From Caldithrix abyssi DSM 13497 (GTDB lineage: Bacteria > Calditrichota > Calditrichia > Calditrichales > Calditrichaceae): DNA of 64,000 nucleotides. A program made the position numbers and the translations under genes. This document shows, one piece after another, positions 1 to 11,316 of the stretch (positions are counted from its first letter, which is position 1; each line of letters starts with the position of its first letter). The DNA is taken from positions 3,222,501 through 3,286,500 of the forward strand of contig NZ_CP018099.1 of assembly GCF_001886815.1 (NCBI RefSeq), read 5' to 3'. The notes beneath the pieces are model-generated. The model was not told the DNA's origin and searched no databases. It was given only the letters and a program-made list of their open reading frames with translations.

Positions 1-117
1 GGGAGAAAAATTCTCCGGAGCTTCTACCTGCCCTTCGCGCGTGGTAAAAGGATTGGTACAGGTCAGCAATATTCCGCCGATCAGCAAAATTAAATATTTA
101 TTAATGATTTGTAACAT
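1..117 (-). CDS. N-terminus of a lipoprotein (cut by window edge)
   Basis: The minus strand opens at an ATG at 117 and stays open to the window edge (39 codons seen). The peptide starts MLQIINKYLILLIGG, has a hydrophobic core, and reaches a lipobox-like ILLTC, so Cys20 is the likely lipidated residue after signal peptidase II cleavage. The stretch after it (TNPFTTREGQVEAPENFSP) is hydrophilic, like a mature lipoprotein. An AAAGG lies 4 bases before the ATG. It diverges from ligA. The function cannot be told because the body of the protein lies outside the window. Confidence 0.6.
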   Translation of the reverse strand, partial: MLQIINKYLILLIGGILLTCTNPFTTREGQVEAPENFSP

Positions 118-180
118 TTGCCTTTATCTTCTTTCTAATTAATTGAAAAAAATAAGGATAAAATACTGTAAAATCAAATT

Positions 181-206
181 GAGGTGCGCTTTAAAGCCCG
201 CACCTC
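181..206. other. Hairpin in the divergent region before ligA; otherwise nothing seen in 118-315
   Basis: GAGGTGCG (181-188) pairs perfectly with CGCACCTC (199-206) around a 10-base loop. No T-run follows on either strand, so it is not a convincing terminator. It lies between the divergent lipoprotein and ligA genes and would fall in the ligA leader or promoter region. I see no gene in 118-315. Confidence 0.35.
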
Positions 207-264
207 GGGTTGAACTTTTAGTAAAGAAATATTATCTTGTGAGGTACAAAATCTCGCTAAATGA

Positions 265-2322
<2,058 letters not shown>

Positions 2323-2340
2323 AAAACCGTTGACGGGCTT

Positions 2341-2377
2341 TTTAAGGCTATTTTTTGCGCTAAAAAACGGCCTTAAA
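2341..2377 (+). terminator. Probable terminator after ligA
   Basis: TTTAAGGC (2341-2348) pairs with GCCTTAAA (2370-2377). Inside it, a T6 run faces an A6 run, so the stem is long and A/T-rich. It starts 18 bases after the ligA stop. No clean U-tract follows, so termination efficiency is uncertain. Confidence 0.5.
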
Positions 2378-2552
2378 CGATCACTTTTATTTGTAATCTT
2401 ATTTTTTATTGCTTACCTTTAACTCAGTTAATTCGTCGGGACAGGCCGGCTTGACCTTCAGGATGATTACATTCTTTTGCGTCAAACCAATCTTGCCCTT
2501 AGAACGGATTTTTTAGTTAATTTTATTTTTATCAATTTCAAGGAGTTTTACA

Positions 2553-2852
2553 GTGAACATCTACGTAGGGAACATTCCCAAAAGCACCGATGAACAAACC
2601 ATTCGTGATTTGTTCGAAGAGTATGGAAGTGTATCGGAAGTTAAATTACTTCGTGATCGGTACACCGGTGAGTTACGTGGTTTCGGTTTCGTGACTATGG
2701 AGTCGGACGACGAGGCTCAAAACGCCATTGACAACATCAACAACACAGATTTAGGCGGTCGTACGCTGGTTGTCAACAAAGCACGTCCACGTACAGAGCG
2801 GCCGAACCGTGGTGGTTACGGGAATAGAAACAACAATCAACGTTCCTGGTAA
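2553..2852 (+). CDS. RRM-domain RNA-binding protein
   Basis: This 99-residue protein is a single RNA-recognition motif plus a short basic, Gly/Asn-rich tail (RGGYGNRNNNQRSW). RNP2 is IYVGNI at residues 3-8 and RNP1 is RGFGFVTM at about 42-49, both with the aromatic residues that stack on RNA bases. Family knowledge: short bacterial RRM proteins (the cyanobacterial Rbp type) bind single-stranded RNA and often respond to cold. The start is GTG with AAGGAG 9 bases upstream. It is monocistronic, with a long AT-rich leader and a strong terminator after it. A cold-shock role here is inference. Confidence 0.92.
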   Translation: MNIYVGNIPKSTDEQTIRDLFEEYGSVSEVKLLRDRYTGELRGFGFVTMESDDEAQNAIDNINNTDLGGRTLVVNKARPRTERPNRGGYGNRNNNQRSW

Positions 2853-2875
2853 AAAAAGAAATCGAAATTAATCAG

Positions 2876-2899
2876 GCCCCGCACCAGCGGGGCTTTTTT
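2876..2899 (+). terminator. Rho-independent terminator of the RRM gene
   Basis: GCCCCGC (2876-2882), a 4-base loop, GCGGGGC (2887-2893), then TTTTTT. A textbook intrinsic terminator 24 bases after the stop codon. Confidence 0.92.
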
Positions 2900-3040
2900 A
2901 TTTAAATAAAGCGGGATTATCAGTTAAACTTTGCCGCTTTCTGCGCCATATCCTTTCCATCTTCCTGCATTTGCCCATTGCAACTTGATGATTTTATTAA
3001 TAAACTACTTAAAACGTGTTACACCGGAGAATTTTCAGTC

Positions 3041-4756
3041 ATGGAAAAAATCCCCAATTTTCCATTGGACCCTTCGCTCAAAAATCTTCAGATGGGTTAT
3101 CGTTTTGACGATCGGTTCGAAATAAGCGGAAAGCCGGTGCGCCGAAGCCACTGCTTTGCTTTTAAGGTAAACGATCTTCAGGAAAATCAGCCCAAAGTCG
3201 TTTTACTTTTTCCCCAGCGCATTAAAAGAGACCCGGAGGCTCTCCGTTACCTGACAGAGCAAATTCTGGTTTTAACGGCTCTGGATCATGCGCAGATTGC
3301 CCGAATTTACGGCATACATACCAACGGACCGCTTGGCTACATCGAAACGGAGTACGTGGCGGGCAACACCTTAAAGACGCTCAAACTAAAAAAAGAGCAG
3401 CAACGCTTTAACGAAGAAGAAGTGCGCTGGATTGCCGGGCAAACCCTGGACGCCCTGGAATACGCTCACAACCTGAATATTTTGCATCGCGATTTAAAAC
3501 CGGCCAACATCATTTTAACGGCCGAACAAAAAATTCACCTGATCGACTTTGGCCTTTCGGAACCAGTGCGCCAGGCCATGAATCTGGTGCAGGACGCCAC
3601 CGCTTCCACCATCATTTTGTACTGGTCGCCGGAACAGGTACAGGGCAAAGCGCTGACCGTTCAATCCGATCTTTACACACTGGGCGCCGTGATGTACGAT
3701 TTACTGAACGGCAAGCCGCCTTTTTTTACCGGCGATGTTTACAACAATATCCTTTACAAGGAACCGGAACCCATTGCCCACTGCTCCGGTTTTATGAACG
3801 ATGTATTGCTCAAAGCGCTGGCTAAAAAACCGGAAGAACGTTTTCAGAATTGCCAGGAGATGCGCCAGGCTCTGGAAAAAACGGGTATTTCGTACTTTTC
3901 CAGTTCCTTAAAAATGGAAGATAAAGCGCCGCCTGCCAGAGAGAAAAAGAAAAAAACCGGCCGCGGATTAAGAACGCTTTTAAAGCCGCAAATCCGTTAC
4001 GGCCTGATGAGCGCTCTTTTGATCGTCTTATTAACCGTGATGATATCGCGGCTACAGTTCGGCACACACGATGCGCCGCAGGCCGATTCGTCCGCGGTTG
4101 ACCGGCAAACGGGACGGCCGGACAGTTTTCAGGTTAAAATGCTCAACGCCCTGCTGGATCAGGCCCAGGAAAAAATTGCGCGCAAGCAAATTCTCTCTCC
4201 TCCGCAAAACAACGCCATGTTTTTGCTGCAACAGGCGCAAAAAATCGATCCGCACAACCACCGGCTGAAATCCCTGCAAAACGAAGTCAAATCGGCTCTG
4301 CGCCAGCAGGTCTATTTGCTTTCCACCAGCGGTCGGCAGGTTCAGGGCCTTGAACTTTTAAACAATGCCCTGAAATTTTTCCCGGACGACTCCCTGATGC
4401 TGCGACTTAAAAACGAGCTCTTTGGCCAGCTGCCCCGCCAGATGCCTTTGAAGGTAGAAATCCTCAACGGCGCAGGCGTTAGCGGCATTGCCCATCGCTT
4501 AAGCCGTTTTCTGCAAAACAGAGGCGTCGTCGTGGTCAACACCGAAAACTTTCGGACGGACGGACGCGTGAACTGGAACGTACCAAATTCTTTTATTAAA
4601 GGGAATCTACCGGAAAACGAGGCGGTCAAAAAGCTGGAAGAGCTGCTGGGATTGAACTACCGGCAGGAAGCTTCGTTTAAAGGGCAAAACCCCGCAGCGC
4701 GAATTTCCATTGTGCTGGGGAAAGACTACCAAACCTTAAAACCCTTTCGAAAATAA
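3041..4756 (+). CDS. Ser/Thr kinase-like membrane protein with LytR_C domain
   Basis: The first half is a Hanks-type kinase fold. The catalytic loop HRDLKPANI, the metal motif DFG (LIDFGLS) and SPEQ are present. The strand that should carry the VAIK lysine reads VVLLF, and no GxGxxG loop is visible, so ATP binding is doubtful; a lysine in FAFKV (beta-2 position) might substitute. One transmembrane helix follows (LMSALLIVLLTVMI, near residue 340), then a TPR-like helical stretch. The C-terminus resembles LytR_C (VEILNGAGVSGIAHRLS). Topology would be kinase inside, LytR_C outside the membrane. I chose ATG 3041 (571 residues) because CGGAGA lies upstream; a TTG at 2978 is in frame but has no SD. 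It heads an operon with the NHL and outer-membrane genes. Confidence 0.85.
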   Translation: MEKIPNFPLDPSLKNLQMGYRFDDRFEISGKPVRRSHCFAFKVNDLQENQPKVVLLFPQRIKRDPEALRYLTEQILVLTALDHAQIARIYGIHTNGPLGYIETEYVAGNTLKTLKLKKEQQRFNEEEVRWIAGQTLDALEYAHNLNILHRDLKPANIILTAEQKIHLIDFGLSEPVRQAMNLVQDATASTIILYWSPEQVQGKALTVQSDLYTLGAVMYDLLNGKPPFFTGDVYNNILYKEPEPIAHCSGFMNDVLLKALAKKPEERFQNCQEMRQALEKTGISYFSSSLKMEDKAPPAREKKKKTGRGLRTLLKPQIRYGLMSALLIVLLTVMISRLQFGTHDAPQADSSAVDRQTGRPDSFQVKMLNALLDQAQEKIARKQILSPPQNNAMFLLQQAQKIDPHNHRLKSLQNEVKSALRQQVYLLSTSGRQVQGLELLNNALKFFPDDSLMLRLKNELFGQLPRQMPLKVEILNGAGVSGIAHRLSRFLQNRGVVVVNTENFRTDGRVNWNVPNSFIKGNLPENEAVKKLEELLGLNYRQEASFKGQNPAARISIVLGKDYQTLKPFRK

Positions 4757-4772
4757 GCGTCCGGAGAAGCTC

Positions 4773-5687
4773 ATGTTAAAAAAAACGCTGTTATTTTTTA
4801 TATGGCTGTCGATTTTAAACGGCTTTTTATTAGCCCGCACCTTTGTGGAAGAATTTCGTATCGGGCAGGCGGGCAAAAATCCCGGCGAATTCAGTAATCC
4901 TTCGGCAGTAGCCGTTTCGCAGGAGGGTATTTTATTTGTGGTGGATTCGGGCAACAATCGCCTGCAGCTCTTCGATTTACAGGGCCGCTTTTTGAAAACC
5001 GTCGGCGGTTTTGGATTTGAGGCCGATCAATTCGATCGACCGCTGGACATCTGGCTTAAATCGCTCATTAATATCTACGTGGCCGATTACAACAACCAGC
5101 GCATTCAACGCTACGATCGGCGCATGAACTACATTGCACAATTTGCCAGCCAGCCCAACTGGCCCGAAGAGTTCCGCTTTGGCCAGGTGTTAAGCTGCGC
5201 GGTCAATTCACAAAACGATCTTTTTGTGCTGGATTACGCCGACGCCAAAGTGGTTAAGTTTGACCGAAACGGTTGGCCGGAACGCGTCTTCGGCCTGTAC
5301 GACTCCGGCCCCGGCGAACTGTTTGAACCGGTTCAACTGGACATCTTAAACAACAAATGGCTGCTGGTGAGCGATGTAGGTCGCAAAGCCGTTCTGGCCT
5401 TTGATTTTTTCGGGAACCTGCTAAAAGTAATCGAAGATTCCCGCTTTGATCGTCCGCGCGGCCTGGCCACCAACCGGCAGGGCGATTTTTTGGTCATCGA
5501 TGAAGGCGCGCAAAAAATTTTCAGCGTTGGCTCAGACCTGAAAACCGTGACGCCATGGAATTTTGTGCTGCAAAAAGCGCTTTCCGCTCCGCGCGATGCG
5601 GCCGTCTTTCATCTGAACCAGGCCGAGCGATGCGTTATTCTGGACGGAAATCAGCTCATTTTCGGGAGAATTGAAACGCATCAATGA
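4773..5687 (+). CDS. Secreted NHL-repeat beta-propeller protein
   Basis: This 304-residue protein begins with a signal peptide (MLKKTLLFFIWLSILNGFLLA). The rest is about six NHL-type blades of the kind NPSAVAVSQEGILFVVDSGNNRLQLFD. Conserved patterns are an opening rxPxgia/ldiw, then vaDynNqRIqrYd. NHL propellers are protein or ligand-binding scaffolds; no catalytic residues are visible. GGAGAA precedes the ATG. It lies 16 bases after the kinase-like gene and overlaps the next start by 4 bases (ATGA), so the three genes are almost certainly co-transcribed and the two downstream genes translationally coupled. A periplasmic partner of the outer-membrane protein encoded next is a reasonable inference. 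Confidence 0.85.
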   Translation: MLKKTLLFFIWLSILNGFLLARTFVEEFRIGQAGKNPGEFSNPSAVAVSQEGILFVVDSGNNRLQLFDLQGRFLKTVGGFGFEADQFDRPLDIWLKSLINIYVADYNNQRIQRYDRRMNYIAQFASQPNWPEEFRFGQVLSCAVNSQNDLFVLDYADAKVVKFDRNGWPERVFGLYDSGPGELFEPVQLDILNNKWLLVSDVGRKAVLAFDFFGNLLKVIEDSRFDRPRGLATNRQGDFLVIDEGAQKIFSVGSDLKTVTPWNFVLQKALSAPRDAAVFHLNQAERCVILDGNQLIFGRIETHQ

Positions 5688-8600
5688 AACGGGAACAGGC
5701 GATTTCAATCAACCAGCGGCGGCAAACAATCCGCCCGGAGCGCGCCAGCGTCGCGGCCAGGCGAACCAAAAACGAGCCGCGTTTTCCATTTCTTGTAAAA
5801 ATATTTTTTTTCTGGCTGCTGCCGTTTATTTTAACCGTAAGCGCCCAATCGCTTCAGCCGGTCAATGTTCTGCAGGTCGATTCCCTTTTATGGAATTTAC
5901 CCAAAACCTTCACCTTCGTCTTTCCGCCCGATCACCATCCGCGCCTGAACACGCTGCGCCTGCAACGCAACGGTCAATTGCTGCACGAAACACTGGATTT
6001 TAAACTTTTTGGCAGAGATTCCATTCGCTTTTATCGGCATTTTTCGCCCGACGACACGCTGCGCGTCACCTATCAGCGACTGCCCTACTTTTTCCCCCGT
6101 AAAATGCAACTATTCAAAGCCGACACCGTCAGCGGGCTGCCAGTGGATAGCTTAAAAAAGTGGCAAAACGTTCAAACCTTTCAGGCCTTTAAGCTGGAAA
6201 ATCCCCTGGCCCGCATTCCTTCCACCCTGCAAACCAGCGGCAGCATCATGCGCGGCGTGCAGGTGGGCAGCAACCGCGACTTTACGCTCAATTCCGGCCT
6301 CAATTTGCAGCTTTCGGGGCATTTGACCGACGACATCGAAATCATTGCCGCGCTGACCGACGAAGCCACGCCCATCCAGCCCGAAGGAAACACACAAACC
6401 CTCGAAGAAATCGACAAGGTATTTGTGCAGTTTAAAAGCCCCTTTTTAGAAGGAACGGTGGGCGACTTTAACTACCAGTACAACGGCTCACAATTCGGCA
6501 AAGTGCAGCGTAAGTTACAGGGGCTGGATTTACAAACGCGCATTAAAAATCAGCGTTTTGGGGCAACCATTGCCACCACGCGCGGTTTTTTCCATCACGT
6601 CTCTTTTTTAGGTCAGGAAGGCAACCAGGGGCCCTACCTGTTGACCGGCAAAAACGGCGAACGGGAAATCATTGTTCTGGCCGGAACGGAACGCGTTTTT
6701 GTCAACGGTCAGCGCATGATCCGCGGCGAAGACAACGACTACGTTATCGAATACGGAAACGGACAGCTGCGTTTTACCAACAACCGCCTGATTACCAGCG
6801 AATCGCGCATCGAAGTGGACTTTGAATATTTCCCCGCCGTGCAAAACTACAACCGCAATGTCTATTCGGCCTTTACGCAGGCGGCTTTCTTTAAGAATAA
6901 AATGCAATTGAATCTGCACTTTTACCGGGAAAAGGACAACACCAGCCAATTACTGGAAGAAGGCGCCGCCCTGCAAGAATCGCAAAAAGAGATCCTTAAA
7001 CAGGCCGGAGACGATCCTTTTAAAGCGGCGGAAGCGGGTTACACTTTTAAGGGCGATTCCGCCGGCAGCTATGTGTTAATCGACACTGCCTACCAGGGCG
7101 AGAGCTATCAGGTTTTTAAATACGTGGGTAAAAATAAAGGCAACTACTCCGTTTCATTTACCTACCTGGGCAGCGGAAAGGGCGACTACGTGCGCGACCG
7201 GCTGGGTGTTTATCGCTGGATTGGCAAAGGCCGCGGAGATTACGCGCCCATTAAACTGATCCCGCTCCCCTCGCGCCACGATGTGCTGGACGTTCAGCTC
7301 AACCTAAAACCTTCCGCCGACTGGAAGCTGCGCCTGGACTACGCCCTGAGTTCGCTGGATCAGAACACCTTTTCCCCGCTGGACGACGGAGACAACCGCG
7401 GGCAGGCTGTTGCTCTGAGCGGCGAATTTTCCAGACCAAAACTAAAAATTTTACGGCGCAACATGGGCAGCCTGCAATGGAGACTGAAAACGCGCTACAT
7501 TGATGAGAACTTTCGCGCTGCCGATCGCTTCCGCAAGCCGGATTTTCAACGCTACTGGAATTTGTACTCTGGCGATCCCGCCAGCCAGCAAGAACTGAGC
7601 TTTGAAATGAACACGCTTTACCAGCCACACCGTTCTGTAAAAATCGCCAACAATCTGGGTCGTTTTGAGCAAAAAGACTTCCGTACTTTGCGGCAGCTGT
7701 GGACGGTTGATTACCAGTCTCCAAAATGGTTTAAGGCCAGCGCTTCTTTTGAAGAAATCGCCTCGCAAAACGATGCGTTAAAGCAAAGCGAAAACTGGCA
7801 GCGTTACGGGATTTCGTTCGAAAAGGCGTTGTGGAAAGTGGCGCCCTTTGTTAAATACCGCGGCGAACACCGCAAACAGGACGTCCAGCAACAACGCAAA
7901 GGATTTCGCTTCGACGATCTGGGAACAGGCCTTTCGCTGATCAAAACCAGCAATCTGAGCGGCAGCCTGACCTTTAACCAGCGGCAGGATTATGTTTACG
8001 ACCCGCTGAGCAACAACCGTTTACTCAAACAGGCGGTCAGCCGGACCATCCAGTTGAAACTCGGCTTGCAAAACATTCGTTCGACCAGCATTAATCTGAC
8101 CATTCTGCAACGCAAAAAAGATTATACGCCCGCTTTTGAAGCCATCAAGCTGGACACCGTTAAATCGTTTTACATCGATCCCGCCGTGCAAGATACCTCC
8201 TGGCGCGACCGCACTTCCAGTCTGGCCCGCATCAACTTTACGCACCGCAGTTTTAAAGGGGCCATTGATTTAACCGGGCAGTACCGGCTAAGCACAGAAG
8301 AAACGGCGCTTAAAGAAAAGGTTTATGTGGACGTGGGCGAGGGGCGCGGCAATTTGCGCTATGATCCGTTTTTGAATGAGTACGTGCCCGATCCGCTGGG
8401 CAATTATATTTTGTACATCCTGCCTTCCGGAAAATTTGAACCGGTAACCAATGTGCAAATGTCCATGCGTCTGGCGCTGGATCCTTACAAGTACACGCGT
8501 CGCAGTCAAAAGTTAAAAAAACGCTGGTATTCCAAACTGAGCAGCGAATCCTATTTACGTCTGGAAGAAGAATCGCGCGATCCGGATAAATTGGCCGTGT

Positions 8601-9307
8601 CTCTTTTGAATCCGGCCCATTTACAAAAAAACTACACCGTACGCGGCGTGCTGAATTTTATGCAGGACATTTATTTGATGCGCCACAACCGACGTTTGTC
8701 GTTTCGACTGCGCTACAACTTTAGCCAGAATTACAATAACCAGTTTTTAGACGCCAACGAAAACGACCGGCGCAAAAGTCAGGAAATCGGTCTGCGCGCC
8801 AACTGGCGACCGTCATTTAAATTGCGCAGTTTAACCGAAGGCCGGTTGCGTTCCTTTTACCGCCGCTCCACCACCAATCCCTTTCGCGACCGGGATATTC
8901 TGGGCTACTATGTGGCGCAGAATTTATCGTACCGTCCACGCTCGCGCTGGGAGTTCGGACTGGGCAATGAAAGCGGCCTGGAAAAGAACAGCACAGCCAC
9001 CTACCCCATTGAATTGTGGTTTGCCACTTTAAAGCCACGTTTAAATTACGAGCTGCCCATGCGCGGAAGGGCGACCATCGAATATCAGTTGCAGAATGTG
9101 TCCATTTTAAAAAATCCGCAAAATCTTGTGGTGCCTTTCGAAATGGCCCGCGGCCGAAAAGCAGGAATTTCGCATACATGGCAACTGCGGATGGAATACA
9201 CGCTTAGCAAAAACGTGCTTTTTACGCTGCAGTACACCGGCCGTAAGGACGCCGGATTTGAACGCACCATCCATGCCGGCCAGGCCCAATTGCGGGCATT
9301 TTTGTAA
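5684..9307 (+). CDS. Very large outer-membrane protein, SprA-like
   Basis: This 1207-residue protein has an unusually long basic N-region of about 34 residues, then a signal-type hydrophobic segment (VKIFFFWLLPFILTVSA), then almost continuous alternating beta-strand sequence rich in Arg, Tyr and Phe, as in big outer-membrane barrels. Near residues 185-235 it has QVGSNRDFTLNSGLNLQLSG. Near 330-385 it has AGTERVFVNGQRMIRGEDND followed by YVIEYGNGQLRFT. Those patterns recall SprA-type cell-surface proteins of the FCB group (SprA is the type IX secretion translocon barrel, roughly twice this length). Homology to SprA is my reading of motifs, not an alignment. Start: ATG 5684 overlaps the previous stop. 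Export or surface transport is plausible; the exact role is unknown. Confidence 0.75.
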   Translation: MKREQAISINQRRQTIRPERASVAARRTKNEPRFPFLVKIFFFWLLPFILTVSAQSLQPVNVLQVDSLLWNLPKTFTFVFPPDHHPRLNTLRLQRNGQLLHETLDFKLFGRDSIRFYRHFSPDDTLRVTYQRLPYFFPRKMQLFKADTVSGLPVDSLKKWQNVQTFQAFKLENPLARIPSTLQTSGSIMRGVQVGSNRDFTLNSGLNLQLSGHLTDDIEIIAALTDEATPIQPEGNTQTLEEIDKVFVQFKSPFLEGTVGDFNYQYNGSQFGKVQRKLQGLDLQTRIKNQRFGATIATTRGFFHHVSFLGQEGNQGPYLLTGKNGEREIIVLAGTERVFVNGQRMIRGEDNDYVIEYGNGQLRFTNNRLITSESRIEVDFEYFPAVQNYNRNVYSAFTQAAFFKNKMQLNLHFYREKDNTSQLLEEGAALQESQKEILKQAGDDPFKAAEAGYTFKGDSAGSYVLIDTAYQGESYQVFKYVGKNKGNYSVSFTYLGSGKGDYVRDRLGVYRWIGKGRGDYAPIKLIPLPSRHDVLDVQLNLKPSADWKLRLDYALSSLDQNTFSPLDDGDNRGQAVALSGEFSRPKLKILRRNMGSLQWRLKTRYIDENFRAADRFRKPDFQRYWNLYSGDPASQQELSFEMNTLYQPHRSVKIANNLGRFEQKDFRTLRQLWTVDYQSPKWFKASASFEEIASQNDALKQSENWQRYGISFEKALWKVAPFVKYRGEHRKQDVQQQRKGFRFDDLGTGLSLIKTSNLSGSLTFNQRQDYVYDPLSNNRLLKQAVSRTIQLKLGLQNIRSTSINLTILQRKKDYTPAFEAIKLDTVKSFYIDPAVQDTSWRDRTSSLARINFTHRSFKGAIDLTGQYRLSTEETALKEKVYVDVGEGRGNLRYDPFLNEYVPDPLGNYILYILPSGKFEPVTNVQMSMRLALDPYKYTRRSQKLKKRWYSKLSSESYLRLEEESRDPDKLAVSLLNPAHLQKNYTVRGVLNFMQDIYLMRHNRRLSFRLRYNFSQNYNNQFLDANENDRRKSQEIGLRANWRPSFKLRSLTEGRLRSFYRRSTTNPFRDRDILGYYVAQNLSYRPRSRWEFGLGNESGLEKNSTATYPIELWFATLKPRLNYELPMRGRATIEYQLQNVSILKNPQNLVVPFEMARGRKAGISHTWQLRMEYTLSKNVLFTLQYTGRKDAGFERTIHAGQAQLRAFL

Positions 9308-9485
9308 AAAACAGAAAAACCATTAACTCTTGACCGCATCAAAAACACTCTGTTTCAGGTTCTTTTTTTATTGACAAAAACAGCCAAAATGGTAACGCTG
9401 GTTTAAAAATCCAGCAAATTTATTTCGCGAATCTTGTAACAAACATGCATTATTCGTAAATTGAAACTGCAGTAATACTGGTGGT

Positions 9486-10835
9486 ATGACGATGAAATTA
9501 AATGTTGATGAATCGTACTTTAACTGGCTGATTCGCACGTATTTTTCGAATCCAGCGCGCTGGATTCGCCTGCAAAAGGGCGAAATCCTTTTAAAGCAGG
9601 GGCAGTACAACAACCGTTTGTACTTAATCCGCCAGGGGAAAATGATCGGTTTTATGATTGATGAGGACGGGAATCGCGTTGAAATTTTACGGGCTGGTAA
9701 GGGTGCCTTTGTGGGTATTTACAGCTTTTTTTCCAAAAACTTCACCAGCATTGCCACTGTAGAAGCGCTGGAAGATTGCGAGTTAGCCTACATCGACAGC
9801 CACCAGCAAATTATTACCACGCGGGGCGAGTGTTCTCTGGAGCAGCAATTTATGCCACTTGTAATGAGCGACCTGCTGCGCCGCCAGCAAGAGCTGCACC
9901 ATCTCAATCAGGAACGCGCCCGGACTTTAAAAAAATTATTGGATCAGCAGCGGCTGGCTTCGCTGGGCCAGATGGCCGCCGGCATTGCGCACGAGCTCAA
10001 CAACGCGGTGGCGGTGTTAAGCCGAAACACCAGCTGGCTGGTGGAACAGATGCAACTGCTTTGCGGGGATCCCAGATTTTTGCCCATTTTTGAGATCGGT
10101 CTGAACAAAGGGCGTTTTTTCTCCAGCCGCTTTGTCCGTTCACGGAAAAAAGAGCTCATCCAAAAATACCAGCTTCCACCGCAAAAAGCCGATCTGCTGG
10201 CTCAGACCGGCCTGCCCGACGAAATAATTTTCGAGGGCGATCAATTAAAATACACACCCGAAGAATTGTACCGTTACTGGGAGCTGGGCGCCACCTTTCA
10301 CGATATGTTAGTCGCCGCAGACCAGACCACCCATGTGGTACATTCCATCCGCACCCTGGGCGCGCAACACTCGCAAAAGCAAAGCGGACTCGACGTTAAC
10401 GAAACCATCCAGAACACCATTACCCTGTTGCGCCACAAGTTACGCAATATTCAACTGCTTCTGGAGCTCTCTCCCCTTCCGGGAATTACAGCTAATAAGG
10501 GCGAATTGGTTCAATTGTGGATGAATCTGGTTCAAAATGCCATCGAAGCATTGAATGCAGCGCAAATTGAAAACAAAGTGATTAAAATCTCTTCCCAATT
10601 TAAAAAGCCGGAAATTATTGTAACCATTGAAGACAACGGCCCGGGAATTCCGGAGGAGATCAAACCCAATATCTTTCAACCCAATGTTACGACCAAGGTA
10701 AGCGGTTTATCTTTTGGTCTGGGCCTGGGACTGACCATCGTCCAGCGGATTGTATCCGACTACCAGGGCAGCATCGAGGTTAAAAGTTCGCCAAAAGGCA
10801 CAAAGTTTACAATAAAACTACCAATCGGAGGTTAG
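9486..10835 (+). CDS. Sensor histidine kinase with N-terminal cNMP-binding domain
   Basis: Residues about 20-115 form a cyclic-nucleotide-binding (CAP/FNR-type) beta-roll (GEILLKQGQYNNRLYLIRQG). A coiled-coil linker follows (LNQERARTLKKLLDQQRL), then an H-box ASLGQMAAGIAHELNN with His169 as the phosphorylation site. The C-terminus is a HATPase domain with N-box NLVQNAIEAL, G1 EDNGPGIP and G2 GLGLGLTIV. No transmembrane segment is visible, so it should be cytoplasmic. An insert of about 100 residues separates the H-box from the next part of the dimerisation helices (THVVHSIRTLGAQ). The response regulator gene follows after one base, and its SD lies inside this gene's end, so the two form a cognate pair. 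The ligand is unknown. Confidence 0.9.
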   Translation: MTMKLNVDESYFNWLIRTYFSNPARWIRLQKGEILLKQGQYNNRLYLIRQGKMIGFMIDEDGNRVEILRAGKGAFVGIYSFFSKNFTSIATVEALEDCELAYIDSHQQIITTRGECSLEQQFMPLVMSDLLRRQQELHHLNQERARTLKKLLDQQRLASLGQMAAGIAHELNNAVAVLSRNTSWLVEQMQLLCGDPRFLPIFEIGLNKGRFFSSRFVRSRKKELIQKYQLPPQKADLLAQTGLPDEIIFEGDQLKYTPEELYRYWELGATFHDMLVAADQTTHVVHSIRTLGAQHSQKQSGLDVNETIQNTITLLRHKLRNIQLLLELSPLPGITANKGELVQLWMNLVQNAIEALNAAQIENKVIKISSQFKKPEIIVTIEDNGPGIPEEIKPNIFQPNVTTKVSGLSFGLGLGLTIVQRIVSDYQGSIEVKSSPKGTKFTIKLPIGG

Positions 10836-10836
10836 A

Positions 10837-11310
10837 ATGGAAAAATTGCAAATCATTTGCGTGGATGATCAAAGAGAGGTTCTGGCGGCCGTCAAAAAAG
10901 ACCTGGAAATTTTTGAAGAGTATTGCGAGCTGCACACCTGCGAAACAGCCGATGAGGCCGAAGAACTTTTTCAGGAACTTAAAGAAGAACAAAAACCAGT
11001 GGCTTTAATTATTTGCGATCATATTATGCCCGGAGAAAACGGCATCGACTTTTTCATCCGCCTGAATCGGGACGGACAACTGAATAAAACGCAAAAAATG
11101 TTGTTAACCGGTCTGGCTACCCACCAGGAAACCATCAAAGCCATAAATGAGGCAAACATCGATTTTTACATCGAAAAACCATGGGTGCAGGTTGAATTTC
11201 AGAACGCCGTTAAAAAATTACTGACACGCTTTATCCTCAAAAACGACCTGAACAAAGCAGACTTTAAGCCGCTTCTGGATGAAGACGAATTGAAAAAATT
11301 TGAGGCTTAA
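10837..11310 (+). CDS. Response regulator, receiver domain only
   Basis: This 157-residue protein is a CheY-like receiver with acidic pocket Asp10/Asp11 (ICVDDQ), phosphoacceptor Asp61 (IICDHIMPGENG) and the conserved lysine in IEKPW. The last 35 residues are a short helical tail with no DNA-binding or enzymatic domain, so output must go through protein contacts. GGAGG at the end of the histidine kinase gene is its SD, giving tight coupling. It is the likely target of that kinase. Confidence 0.92.
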   Translation: MEKLQIICVDDQREVLAAVKKDLEIFEEYCELHTCETADEAEELFQELKEEQKPVALIICDHIMPGENGIDFFIRLNRDGQLNKTQKMLLTGLATHQETIKAINEANIDFYIEKPWVQVEFQNAVKKLLTRFILKNDLNKADFKPLLDEDELKKFEA

Positions 11311-11316
11311 ACGGCG

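Noticed and set aside
181-206. Terminator before ligA
   Set aside because: Good stem but no T-run on either strand and no gene ending nearby; reported only as a hairpin.
7299-7724. 141-codon antisense frame in the large outer-membrane gene
   Set aside because: A shadow of the coding strand in a long G+C-rich gene; no start signal or recognisable motif.
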